Shown: positions 1-7,865 of the stretch, piece after piece
Layout: every line of letters begins with the position of its first letter
Numbering within the stretch: position 1 is the first letter of the stretch
Assembly: GCA_021817905.1 (NCBI GenBank)
Contig: JAKAFM010000009.1
Location: forward strand, 1-40,180
Source of the DNA: a bacterium
GTDB lineage: Bacteria > Patescibacteriota > Microgenomatia > UBA12405
Reading direction: 5' to 3'
DNA: 40,180 nt
Notes under the pieces: model-generated
What the model was told of the DNA's origin: nothing
The model's input: the letters and a program-made list of their open reading frames with translations, nothing else
The model's database searches: none
Translations under genes and position numbers: made by a program

Positions 1-1
1 T

Positions 2-952
2 CCAAATTATCAAGTAGCAGTAAAAACGGGAACAACGAATGATAAACGTGACAATTGGGCAATAGGCTGGACCCCGAATTTAATGGTTGCTGTCTGGGTT
101 GGTAATAATGATAATTCGCCGATGACCAAGGTAGCTTCCGGTGTGTCCGGAGCGACTCCGATTTGGGCACAAATTATGAAGTATGAAGTAGTAAAACGAC
201 CAAAACAGGATTTTCCGATACCTGACAAGATTGTTAGTGTTCAAGTTGATAATGTTTCTGGATATCCAGCACATGATGGTTTTCCTTCTCATCCTGAATA
301 TTTTATTGATGGAACCCAGCCAAAAATTTCCGATCCGATTCATTTAATGTTAAAGGTATGTAAGAACGGTCAAAACGGATTGGCTCCACCTGAGGATGTG
401 GCGAATAATAATTACGATAGTAAAGAATATTTTAATGTCAAAGAGGATGATCCAGTTTCAACAGATGGACGAAATCGTTGGCAGGAAGGGATCGATTCTT
501 GGGTAGCTACCCAAGCGAATAAAGACCAATATAATCCGCCGACCAATTATTGTCGGTCTGGTGGTTTGGTGACAGTGTCGATTGATAGCCCGTCAAACCA
601 GTCAACAGTCGGTAATAGTGTTGATGTGAAAATTTCGACAACTTCGGTAAGTCACATAAATGAAGTCAAACTGTCAGTTGATGGTGTTGATACGAAAACA
701 TGGAATGATAAGCCATATGAGACAACTCTAAACTTAGCTGACGGGATTCATGTGTTAAAAGTCAAGGCAACTGATGTCAACGGCAATAGCCAGGAGCAGC
801 AAAGTACAATCGGGGTAAATACACCATGGAACGGAACACCAACGCCAATTCCTTCACCAACATTGGCAGTAACACCAACTGCGGTAGTAACAGCCGCTCC
901 GGTGTCAAGCCCAACTCCGACTGTTAGCTTGGTGCCGACAGTAAAACTGTAA
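2..952 (+). CDS. Penicillin-binding protein 1A-like, C-terminal part (5' end outside window) with Ig-like domain and Thr/Pro-rich tail
   Basis: Frame is open from base 2 and reads PNYQVAVKTGTTNDKRDNWAIGWTPN, containing the transpeptidase KTGT motif; followed by a Big/Ig-like stretch and a TPTPIPSPT tail. Confidence 0.85.
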   Translation, partial: PNYQVAVKTGTTNDKRDNWAIGWTPNLMVAVWVGNNDNSPMTKVASGVSGATPIWAQIMKYEVVKRPKQDFPIPDKIVSVQVDNVSGYPAHDGFPSHPEYFIDGTQPKISDPIHLMLKVCKNGQNGLAPPEDVANNNYDSKEYFNVKEDDPVSTDGRNRWQEGIDSWVATQANKDQYNPPTNYCRSGGLVTVSIDSPSNQSTVGNSVDVKISTTSVSHINEVKLSVDGVDTKTWNDKPYETTLNLADGIHVLKVKATDVNGNSQEQQSTIGVNTPWNGTPTPIPSPTLAVTPTAVVTAAPVSSPTPTVSLVPTVKL

Positions 953-2743
953 TTACTTTTTGAGTAAATCAAAAGTTTGGAGATGGATTTTTTTGGCTGT
1001 TTTATCGTCAGTATTGTAATAAGTTACTCGGAAGGTATAGCGATATTTATTTTCTTTTTGGTCATGATAGATATCAATTATTTGCATATTCCAAAGCAAC
1101 TTATCCCCTATTTTCTGGCTATAGTCTTCAATTAATTTTTTTGGATCTTGTTCTTGATTGAGGGTAATATTGGCATCTAAAATTTGCATTTGAGAGGTTA
1201 ATTCAATGGCGGTGTTGGATTGATTTTTGGGAGTATAGCTATCCGGTTTAGGTGCATCGTCTAAAATTATTTCAGCAAAGTTACCAATGAAATTTGCTTT
1301 TAGATTAAGCGATTGAATATCGGTAGTTAACTTTGATTGATCATAGTGGTACATTCCCAGCGCGTATTGCTCGATATATTTGTTTTCAGACATGGAAAAA
1401 ATTTTCCCAATTTCAAATAATTGGGTGTTGAAAAGTTTCAGCCGATCGTATTGATCAACTTGAATTTTAAGTGATTGTATAATACTTTGCCGTAAATATG
1501 GGTGATCGGCATTAATACTATTTTGGGTTTGGATGGCATTGTCGTCTTTAGGGTACATGACTAATGGCCAAGTAAGAACTTCGTCATAGCCGAGGCTTAT
1601 TAATTTGTCTTTTAAGGTTTCAATCAAGAAGAGTATCTTTGGAGTAATATTGGGATAATTTTTGGTGACTAATGGTTGATTAGTAGGAATTTTCTGATAA
1701 CCCCAAAAGCGGATAACTTCTTCAGCCAAATCCTCCTCCATGGTCAGATCATGGCGAATTGACGGTGGGGTGACGGTGGTGGTGCTGACAGTGCAGCCAA
1801 GACGGTTTAGGGTATCAAAGGCAAAGTTGGTATTGATGTCAACCCCGGAGATTTTAGAGGCGATGGCGGGGTTAAATTTAATTGCCAAAGGAGCGTTTGG
1901 AGTTGGGTAATAGTCAAAAAGCGGACTGGCAATGGTTGCTTTGGTAATATCGGAAACAAGGGTAATAAGATGATTGAAAGCAACTGGGATTAAATTAGAG
2001 TCAAGTTCTTTTTCAAGACGAATACCGGCTTCAGTAACAATTTTAAGTTGGCGCCAATCATGACGGACTCGAACTGGATTATAGGTGGCCATTTCTAAGA
2101 TAGAATCGGTGGTGTTTAAGTTAATACCGGAGTTTTGACCACCTATAAAGGAGAGCGATAAAGGTTCTGTTTGGTTGGTAATTACTAGTTCATGATTTGC
2201 AAGGTTTAGGTTGGTGCCGTCTAGAGTGGTGAATTTGGTAGATTTGTCACTATTTTTCCAAGATAGCTGATCAGAAGTTTTAGCGGTATCAAAGGCGTGA
2301 TTTGGTATTCCCCAGAAAAGCATAATGTAGTTAGTTAGATCGACTAAAGCATTAATAGCGTTAATGCCGTGAAGTTTGAGAACTTTTTGTAACCACTGAG
2401 GAGAGGCAAGATTTTTTATGTTAGTAACTTTTATTGCTTGGATTCGATATACATCGGCTGAGTCGATAATGATCGGTAGTTTAGGTGCCGATGAGTTAAT
2501 AACGATACTGCGTGGAAGTGATAATGGAAGGTGATAATAAACTGATAAGTCGCGGGCTAGACCGTAGTAGCCGAGAGCATCAGGACGATTAACTTTAATA
2601 TCTAAATCAAATACAATTTCATCATCAATTTTTTCGTAAAAATTGGTGAAGTGGCCGATCATAGTTAAGTCGTCACGTAAAGTTTGGGGTTCTTTGGTAA
2701 GATCGGGTAAAAATTTTTTAAGCTCGGAATAGATAAGTTTCAT
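953..2743 (-). CDS. pheT: Phenylalanine--tRNA ligase beta subunit (short form)
   Basis: 596 aa; VNRPDALGYYGLARDLSVYY, EEDLAEEVIRFWGYQKIPT; directly downstream of pheS with ATGA overlap. Confidence 0.93.
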   Translation of the reverse strand: MKLIYSELKKFLPDLTKEPQTLRDDLTMIGHFTNFYEKIDDEIVFDLDIKVNRPDALGYYGLARDLSVYYHLPLSLPRSIVINSSAPKLPIIIDSADVYRIQAIKVTNIKNLASPQWLQKVLKLHGINAINALVDLTNYIMLFWGIPNHAFDTAKTSDQLSWKNSDKSTKFTTLDGTNLNLANHELVITNQTEPLSLSFIGGQNSGINLNTTDSILEMATYNPVRVRHDWRQLKIVTEAGIRLEKELDSNLIPVAFNHLITLVSDITKATIASPLFDYYPTPNAPLAIKFNPAIASKISGVDINTNFAFDTLNRLGCTVSTTTVTPPSIRHDLTMEEDLAEEVIRFWGYQKIPTNQPLVTKNYPNITPKILFLIETLKDKLISLGYDEVLTWPLVMYPKDDNAIQTQNSINADHPYLRQSIIQSLKIQVDQYDRLKLFNTQLFEIGKIFSMSENKYIEQYALGMYHYDQSKLTTDIQSLNLKANFIGNFAEIILDDAPKPDSYTPKNQSNTAIELTSQMQILDANITLNQEQDPKKLIEDYSQKIGDKLLWNMQIIDIYHDQKENKYRYTFRVTYYNTDDKTAKKIHLQTFDLLKK

Positions 2744-3756
2744 AGTTTGTTGGGTTTATAGGCTAAATTGCCGCCCATGAGGGTGCGGATATCTTTGATA
2801 TTGGTTTGGGCCATAGTCCAGCGATCGAGCCCCATACCGAAAGCAAAGCCTGACCATACTTTGGGATCAATGCCGGCTTTTTGAAGAACTTTGGGGTGAA
2901 TCATACCAGAACCTCCCATCTCAATCCAGCCGGCGTATTTACATAACGGGCAGCCAGCTCCATGACAATGAAAACACTGCATGTCGGGGCCAACCCCCGG
3001 TTCGACTTCAGGATAATACTTACAACGGTAGCGGACAACGACATCAGGCCCATAGAGGGTTTTGAACATTAGGTCCATGGTGCCAATAAGATCTTTCATG
3101 GTAATGTTTTTGTCAACTACAACAGCCTGGTATTGATGAAATATAAAGTGGTTGCTACGGTTAACTTTTTCGTTGCGATAAACTGAACCAGGAAATGCAG
3201 CGCGTATAGGTAATTTATCTTTACATTCGTCTAGGAGATGAGCTTCGATGGTTGAGGTTTGAGTTCGAAGTAAATAGTCTGGTTCTTGGATATAGATGGT
3301 ATCTTGCATATCACGCGCTGGGTGATTTTGAGGTACATTTAGCCGTTCAAAGTTATATTCATCGGTGTCAATTTCGGGGCTGGCGTAAATAGAAAAACCT
3401 AAATCTCGGAATAAATTGTTAAGTTTTTGCTCGGTGACGGTGATAGGATGGAGATGGCCGAGTTTTGGAAGCTGAAAGGCGTTAGGTAGTTGGATTGAAG
3501 CTTTGCCAGTGATGGTTTGTGTTGAGGTAAGTGTTTTTTGATTAATTGCATTTTCAAATACATTTTTGAGCTCGTTTAATTCTTGGCCATATTGTTTTTT
3601 TTGATCCGAAGGGAGATCTTTCATTTTGGTAAAAAGATCATTAAGTAGACCGTGTCGTCCGAGCAATTCGATACGAACCTCTTCGAGTTTATTGGCGGTG
3701 ACTATCTTGTCTATTTTGGTAAGCCACTCTTGTTCAATTATTTTTAAATTGTTCAT
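2740..3756 (-). CDS. pheS: Phenylalanine--tRNA ligase alpha subunit
   Basis: 338 aa class II aaRS; HPARDMQDTIY, GVGPDMQCFHCHGAGCPLCKYAGWIEMGGSGMIHPKVL, GFAFGMGLDRWTM. Confidence 0.97.
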   Translation of the reverse strand: MNNLKIIEQEWLTKIDKIVTANKLEEVRIELLGRHGLLNDLFTKMKDLPSDQKKQYGQELNELKNVFENAINQKTLTSTQTITGKASIQLPNAFQLPKLGHLHPITVTEQKLNNLFRDLGFSIYASPEIDTDEYNFERLNVPQNHPARDMQDTIYIQEPDYLLRTQTSTIEAHLLDECKDKLPIRAAFPGSVYRNEKVNRSNHFIFHQYQAVVVDKNITMKDLIGTMDLMFKTLYGPDVVVRYRCKYYPEVEPGVGPDMQCFHCHGAGCPLCKYAGWIEMGGSGMIHPKVLQKAGIDPKVWSGFAFGMGLDRWTMAQTNIKDIRTLMGGNLAYKPNKL

Positions 3757-3763
3757 AAAAACA

Positions 3764-3787
3764 AAAAACTCCCCTAAGTGGGGAGTC
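3764..3787 (-). terminator. Intrinsic terminator in the pheS leader (attenuator)
   Basis: On the minus strand: AGACTCCCC-ACTTA-GGGGAGTTTTTTG; about 9 bp stem followed by a T-tract. Confidence 0.8.
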
Positions 3788-3800
3788 TAAATTTTGAAAT

Positions 3801-3809
3801 AACTCCCCT
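3801..3809 (-). promoter_or_regulatory. Candidate antiterminator 5' arm (AGGGGAGTT) of the pheS leader
   Basis: Complementary to GACTCCCC (3780-3787), which is also the 5' arm of the terminator; the two structures are mutually exclusive. Confidence 0.6.
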
Positions 3810-3812
3810 CCT

Positions 3813-3854
3813 CTAGATTCTAAACGAAAATGAGAAAGAAAGTGGTTGTAGCAT
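3813..3854 (-). CDS. Putative Phe-rich leader peptide MLQPLSFSFSFRI (pheM-like)
   Basis: ATG CTA CAA CCA CTT TCT TTC TCA TTT TCG TTT AGA ATC TAG; starts 3 nt after the rplT stop and ends just before the antiterminator arm; 3 Phe codons of 13. Below the size limit of the ORF track. Confidence 0.7.
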   Translation of the reverse strand: MLQPLSFSFSFRI

Positions 3855-3857
3855 GGT

Positions 3858-4199
3858 TTATTTTAGTGAATGGGCAATTTTTTCAAAAGTAGCAGGATCA
3901 TTAGTGGCAATTTCGGCCAACATCTTGCGATTAAGATCAACTTTGTTGTCTTTTAGCTGCTTGATAAATTTGGAATAACCAATGTTTAAAGCGGTAAGAG
4001 CGGCATTAATTCTGACTATCCAAATGCGACGGATATCACGGCGCTTAAGTCGACGGCCAACAAAGGCATACATCCCAGCGTGCATAACAGCTTCGTGAGC
4101 AACTTTGTAACGCTTGTGGCGGGTCATCCAAAAACCCTTGGCTTGCTCTAATACTTTTTTGTGGTGTTGTCGGCGGACAATGCCTGTTTTAACGCGCAT
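3858..4199 (-). CDS. rplT: 50S ribosomal protein L20
   Basis: MRVKTGIVRRQHHKKVLEQAKGFWMTRHKRYKVAHEAVMHAGMYAFVGRRLKRRDIRRIWIVRINAA. Confidence 0.97.
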   Translation of the reverse strand: MRVKTGIVRRQHHKKVLEQAKGFWMTRHKRYKVAHEAVMHAGMYAFVGRRLKRRDIRRIWIVRINAALTALNIGYSKFIKQLKDNKVDLNRKMLAEIATNDPATFEKIAHSLK

Positions 4200-4205
4200 A
4201 AGTGT

Positions 4206-4415
4206 TTATTTTAATCCTAATAACATTTTGATTTTAGTTGCCCAGCGGCCGGAAACGACACGCTTACCTTTTAAACGACGAAGTTGTTTTTTACTTTTCT
4301 TGCGACGTAAATGGCGATCAAAGCTGGCTTCACGTAAGACGATGCCGTTCTTGGTAACCTCAAAACGGTTACTAATTGATTTGTTTACTTTTAGTCGTAA
4401 CTTCTGTTTTTTCAT
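4206..4415 (-). CDS. rpmI: 50S ribosomal protein L35
   Basis: MKKQKLRLKVNKSISNRFEVTKNGIVLREASFDRHLRRKKSKKQLRRLKG; lies between infC and rplT. Confidence 0.92.
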   Translation of the reverse strand: MKKQKLRLKVNKSISNRFEVTKNGIVLREASFDRHLRRKKSKKQLRRLKGKRVVSGRWATKIKMLLGLK

Positions 4416-4957
4416 TTTTTAGCTGACTTTTTTAATGGTGTCAAAGTCTGAAATAGTCTTTTGCCCAAAAGCTTAGCATCTCCTTCGAGAGCGGCATATT
4501 CGACCAGGTCTTGTTTAAATCGGTCGATGAGCTGATATCCAAATTCCTTACGGGTAATCTGGCGACCTTGGAATTTTATACTTAATTTGATTTTATTTCC
4601 AGTGGTCAAAAAATCTTTTGCCTTTTTTAGGCGGGTTTCGTAGTCTCCTTGACCAATAAAGGGGGTCATTTGAATTTCTTTTATGTCGCCGCCCTTGACA
4701 CCTTTTTTCTCGGCTTGTTGTTTTTTGGCTTCTTGATACTTAAATTTGGAGAAACTGATAAGTTTGACAACGGGAGGAACAGCATTTGGCCCAACTTCGA
4801 CCAAATCTAGACCAGTATCAGTGGCTTGTTGTTTGGCTTCAGTAAGCGACATGATACCAATTTGTTTGCCGTCGTCTGAAAGTAAACGGACGGTAGGCAC
4901 GTTGATTTGAAAATTTACCCGATAACGGGTGTCATTTCTAAATTTAGGAATATACAT
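4412..4957 (-). CDS. infC: Translation initiation factor IF-3
   Basis: VRLLSDDGKQIGIMSLTEAKQQATDTGLDLVEVGPNAVPPVVKLISFSKFKYQ, KIKLSIKFQGRQITRKEFG. Confidence 0.96.
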   Translation of the reverse strand: MYIPKFRNDTRYRVNFQINVPTVRLLSDDGKQIGIMSLTEAKQQATDTGLDLVEVGPNAVPPVVKLISFSKFKYQEAKKQQAEKKGVKGGDIKEIQMTPFIGQGDYETRLKKAKDFLTTGNKIKLSIKFQGRQITRKEFGYQLIDRFKQDLVEYAALEGDAKLLGKRLFQTLTPLKKSAKK

Positions 4958-4961
4958 TGCT

Positions 4962-6734
4962 TTATTGTATCAAATGAAGCGATTTTTCGGTAATTAATGA
5001 TTGTAGCTTGCCTATAAAGTCGTTTATTGATAAAGCGCCAAGGTCTTTGCCGTCTCGTTGACGAATGGCTACAGTACCAGCACTGGCTTCTCGTTGGCCT
5101 ATAACGGCCATAAAAGGTACTTTTTCGAGTTGGGCATCCCGAATTTTGGCTTGCATCTTTTCGCTGCGATCATCCAGTTCTGCGCGAATCCCCAGCTCTT
5201 TTAATTTGTCAAAAATTTCTTTGGCGTAGTCATGTTGAGCATCGGTAATGGGGATAATTTTGACTTGAATCGGAGCAATCCAAACCGGAAAGGCTCCAGC
5301 AAAATGTTCAATCATGACACCCATAAAGCGTTCAAGAGAACCAGATATAGCTCTGTGAATGACGACAGGACGTTCTTTTTCACCTTTTTCATTAATAAAT
5401 GAAAGATCGAATCTTTCTGGTAAATTGAAGTCACATTGGATGGTTGATAGTTGCCACTCACGATTGATGGCATCTTTGAAAATAAAATCCAGTTTGGGAC
5501 CGTAAAATGCGGCCTCATCAATACCAATTTTGTATGGAAGTTTTTCTCTTTCGGAAACATTTTTTAAAGCAACTTCGGCCTTTTCCCATACTTCATCGGT
5601 ACCAAGATATTTGCCTTTTGGTCCGCGGACTGACAGACGCACCCAATAGCCGTCTAGCATCCCCATAGTGGTAAAGAACTCTTTAATTATGGATACGATG
5701 GTGGAAATTTCATCTTCTAGTTGAGAGACACGGCAGAACAAATGTCCATCATCTTGAGTAATTGCGCGAACGCGAGTTAACCCTGATAATTCTCCCGTTT
5801 TTTCATCTCGATACACCGTGGCTGGTTCGAAATATCGGACTGGCATATCACGATAGCTAAATTGGTTATCGCTGAATATTTGCATGTGGTGAGGGCAGTT
5901 CATTGGTTTTAGAAAAAACTTTTCTTCCTTGCCCTGGACTCGAAAGATGTTGTCGCCGAATTTTTCGGCATGTCCGGAAGTGACGTATAAAGCTTCCTTG
6001 GTAATATGGGGGGTCCAAACACGCTGATAACCTCTGTCTTTGTGGATACTCCACAGGTAATCTTCGATGCATTGGCGAATAATCATCCCTTTTGGCTGAA
6101 GCAAGGGAAGGCCGGCACCGATTAGACTCGAGAGAGTAAAAAGCTTCTGATTTTTACCAATAATACGATGATCTCGGCGTTTTGCCTCTTCTTGGGTGTA
6201 AATGAATTTTTCCAACTCTTCTTTATTTTCAAAAGCAGTGCCGTAAATTCTGGTAAGCATTTTATTCTTTTCATCACCATGCCAGTAAGCGCCAGCAATG
6301 GATAGTAGTTTAAAGGCTTTGACCTTGGCAGTATAGCGGACATGAGGACCAGCACATAGGTCGACAAATTCTTCTCCGATTTTGTAGATGGTAATGACTT
6401 CTCCTCGATTCTTGATTGAATCAAGCCACTCGATTTTGTAGGGATTGGAACTAAACAACTTTTTAGCCTGTTCTATGGTTATTTCGCTACGAACAATGGG
6501 GAGATTTTCTTTAACAATTTTGGCCATTTCGGCTTCAATTTTGGGAAAATCTTCTTCTGAGATTTTAAAGTCCCCCCGCGGTTCGAAGTCGAAGTAAAAA
6601 CCTTCGTCGGTGGCGGGGCCCATGGCCATGTAAAAGGCATCGGGTCCATAAAGACGAAGCATGGCTTGGGTTAATATGTGCTCGGCACTATGTCGTAGCG
6701 CATGTAAATCGTTTGGATTGTTATTTTCTGACAT
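4962..6734 (-). CDS. thrS: Threonine--tRNA ligase
   Basis: 590 aa; ALRHSAEHILTQAMLRLY, MNCPHHMQIF, GELSGLTRVRAITQDDGHLFC, HRAISGSLERFMGVMIEHFAG. Confidence 0.97.
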   Translation of the reverse strand: MSENNNPNDLHALRHSAEHILTQAMLRLYGPDAFYMAMGPATDEGFYFDFEPRGDFKISEEDFPKIEAEMAKIVKENLPIVRSEITIEQAKKLFSSNPYKIEWLDSIKNRGEVITIYKIGEEFVDLCAGPHVRYTAKVKAFKLLSIAGAYWHGDEKNKMLTRIYGTAFENKEELEKFIYTQEEAKRRDHRIIGKNQKLFTLSSLIGAGLPLLQPKGMIIRQCIEDYLWSIHKDRGYQRVWTPHITKEALYVTSGHAEKFGDNIFRVQGKEEKFFLKPMNCPHHMQIFSDNQFSYRDMPVRYFEPATVYRDEKTGELSGLTRVRAITQDDGHLFCRVSQLEDEISTIVSIIKEFFTTMGMLDGYWVRLSVRGPKGKYLGTDEVWEKAEVALKNVSEREKLPYKIGIDEAAFYGPKLDFIFKDAINREWQLSTIQCDFNLPERFDLSFINEKGEKERPVVIHRAISGSLERFMGVMIEHFAGAFPVWIAPIQVKIIPITDAQHDYAKEIFDKLKELGIRAELDDRSEKMQAKIRDAQLEKVPFMAVIGQREASAGTVAIRQRDGKDLGALSINDFIGKLQSLITEKSLHLIQ

Positions 6735-6850
6735 AAGACTATTATAAAGGATTAATAAAGGGAAAGAGGAATGCCCAAACAGGAGCGCTGGAAATTACGC
6801 CCGTTTAGGCGTTGTAGTCGAAAGTACTGTATTATTTAGTTTAAACATGG

Positions 6851-6924
6851 TGACCGCTAGTGGACTTGAACCACTGACCTTTTCAATGTCAATGAAATGC
6901 TCTAGCCAACTGAGCTAAGCGGTC
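6851..6924 (-). tRNA. tRNA-Val(GAC)
   Basis: Cloverleaf on minus strand: GACCGCT TA GCTC AGTTGGCTA GAGC A TTTCA TTGACAT TGAAA AGGTC AGTGG TTCAAGT CCACT AGCGGTC A. Confidence 0.93.
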
Positions 6925-6976
6925 GGAATGGTGAAACAGGGAAAGTATAGCTGATTAATGGTGAAAATTAAAGAAT

Positions 6977-7198
6977 CTAGAAAATCCGAAGATGTTGGCT
7001 TTTTGCTGTTGGTAGATTTTTGACGGCCTCTCTTTTGTCTTCTTGCGCGCGGAATTTTGGTTCTGAAGATACAAAAATTTCTCCAAGTATATAGGAAATG
7101 TTTAGCCTAAATTTACCAACTTTATTGCCAAGAGACTCACCCACCCTTGGTAATTGATGGTTGGTATGCCTATCTGGACTGTGTGCTAGTGTAGCCAT
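6977..7198 (-). CDS. Small hypothetical protein
   Basis: 73 aa ORF starting 5 nt after the stop of the 7204-7803 gene, so operon-like spacing; no recognised domain. Confidence 0.4.
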   Translation of the reverse strand: MATLAHSPDRHTNHQLPRVGESLGNKVGKFRLNISYILGEIFVSSEPKFRAQEDKREAVKNLPTAKSQHLRIF

Positions 7199-7203
7199 AA
7201 TTT

Positions 7204-7803
7204 TTATGTTCCGCTGCGAGCGGCGGAGTGCTCGTTGCTAAATAAATATTGTTCTCCTCCACCTTTTTTATTTTTAACCTGACCCCAGAAAGCATTTTTT
7301 CTGGATTTTCGTTTATTAAGGACATGAAGCCAGGATGAGGCTTCAGTAATATTGCGTCGAAAGGCGACGATTAATTGTCGTAATCGATCGAGAAAGGTAA
7401 GCTGATAAGTATTAAATTCGTGGATTGGGGTTAGCGCGGCTTTTTCTACTTGTTGATCAAGTGTTCCTGCAGATTTAAGTAGATTCTTAATTTCCTGTCT
7501 TAAGGCATCAATCTCTTTTTGGAGTTCCTTTTGATGAGTATCGAATAATACTTTAGTTTCTTGTTCGAGGTGATTGGTAAAAATGATATTATTTTCTGGT
7601 TTTTTGGTAGGTTCCGAGTGAAGTTCTATAGTTTGATTTAGGCCTAGAATACCACTCAAACTAAATACAGGTCGTGATTCCGTTTTTACAGATTGGGAAG
7701 GCGCCTTATTGGCAGAGATATTCTGATTAAATTCGGGAGAATACCACTGATTTGCGACTTGCTTTGATTTAGTGTCCCGCTTGGGTACCAAAACACCTGC
7801 CAT
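7204..7803 (-). CDS. Hypothetical coiled-coil protein (resembles DUF5660-type CPR proteins)
   Basis: 199 aa; heptad-like HLEQETKVLFDTHQKELQKEIDALRQEIKNL; C-terminal ITEASSWLHVLNKRKSRKNAFWGQVKNKKGGGEQYLFSNEHS. Family call from memory. Confidence 0.6.
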   Translation of the reverse strand: MAGVLVPKRDTKSKQVANQWYSPEFNQNISANKAPSQSVKTESRPVFSLSGILGLNQTIELHSEPTKKPENNIIFTNHLEQETKVLFDTHQKELQKEIDALRQEIKNLLKSAGTLDQQVEKAALTPIHEFNTYQLTFLDRLRQLIVAFRRNITEASSWLHVLNKRKSRKNAFWGQVKNKKGGGEQYLFSNEHSAARSGT

Positions 7804-7842
7804 TGCGGAATTCTAGCACTATTTCTATTTAAAGTCTATACA

Positions 7843-7865
7843 AAAAACTCCCTATTTGAGGGATT
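7843..7865 (-). terminator. Intrinsic terminator overlapping the tig stop codon
   Basis: Minus strand ATCCCTCAAATAGGGAGTTTTTTG; the stem includes the last codons and TAG stop of tig. Confidence 0.65.

Noticed and set aside
4114-4422. 102-aa plus-strand ORF over rplT/rpmI
   Set aside because: Antisense to conserved ribosomal protein genes; low-complexity translation.
5312-6424. Several minus-strand ORFs inside thrS (5312-5560, 5866-6072, 6122-6424)
   Set aside because: Alternate frames of thrS with no recognisable domain.
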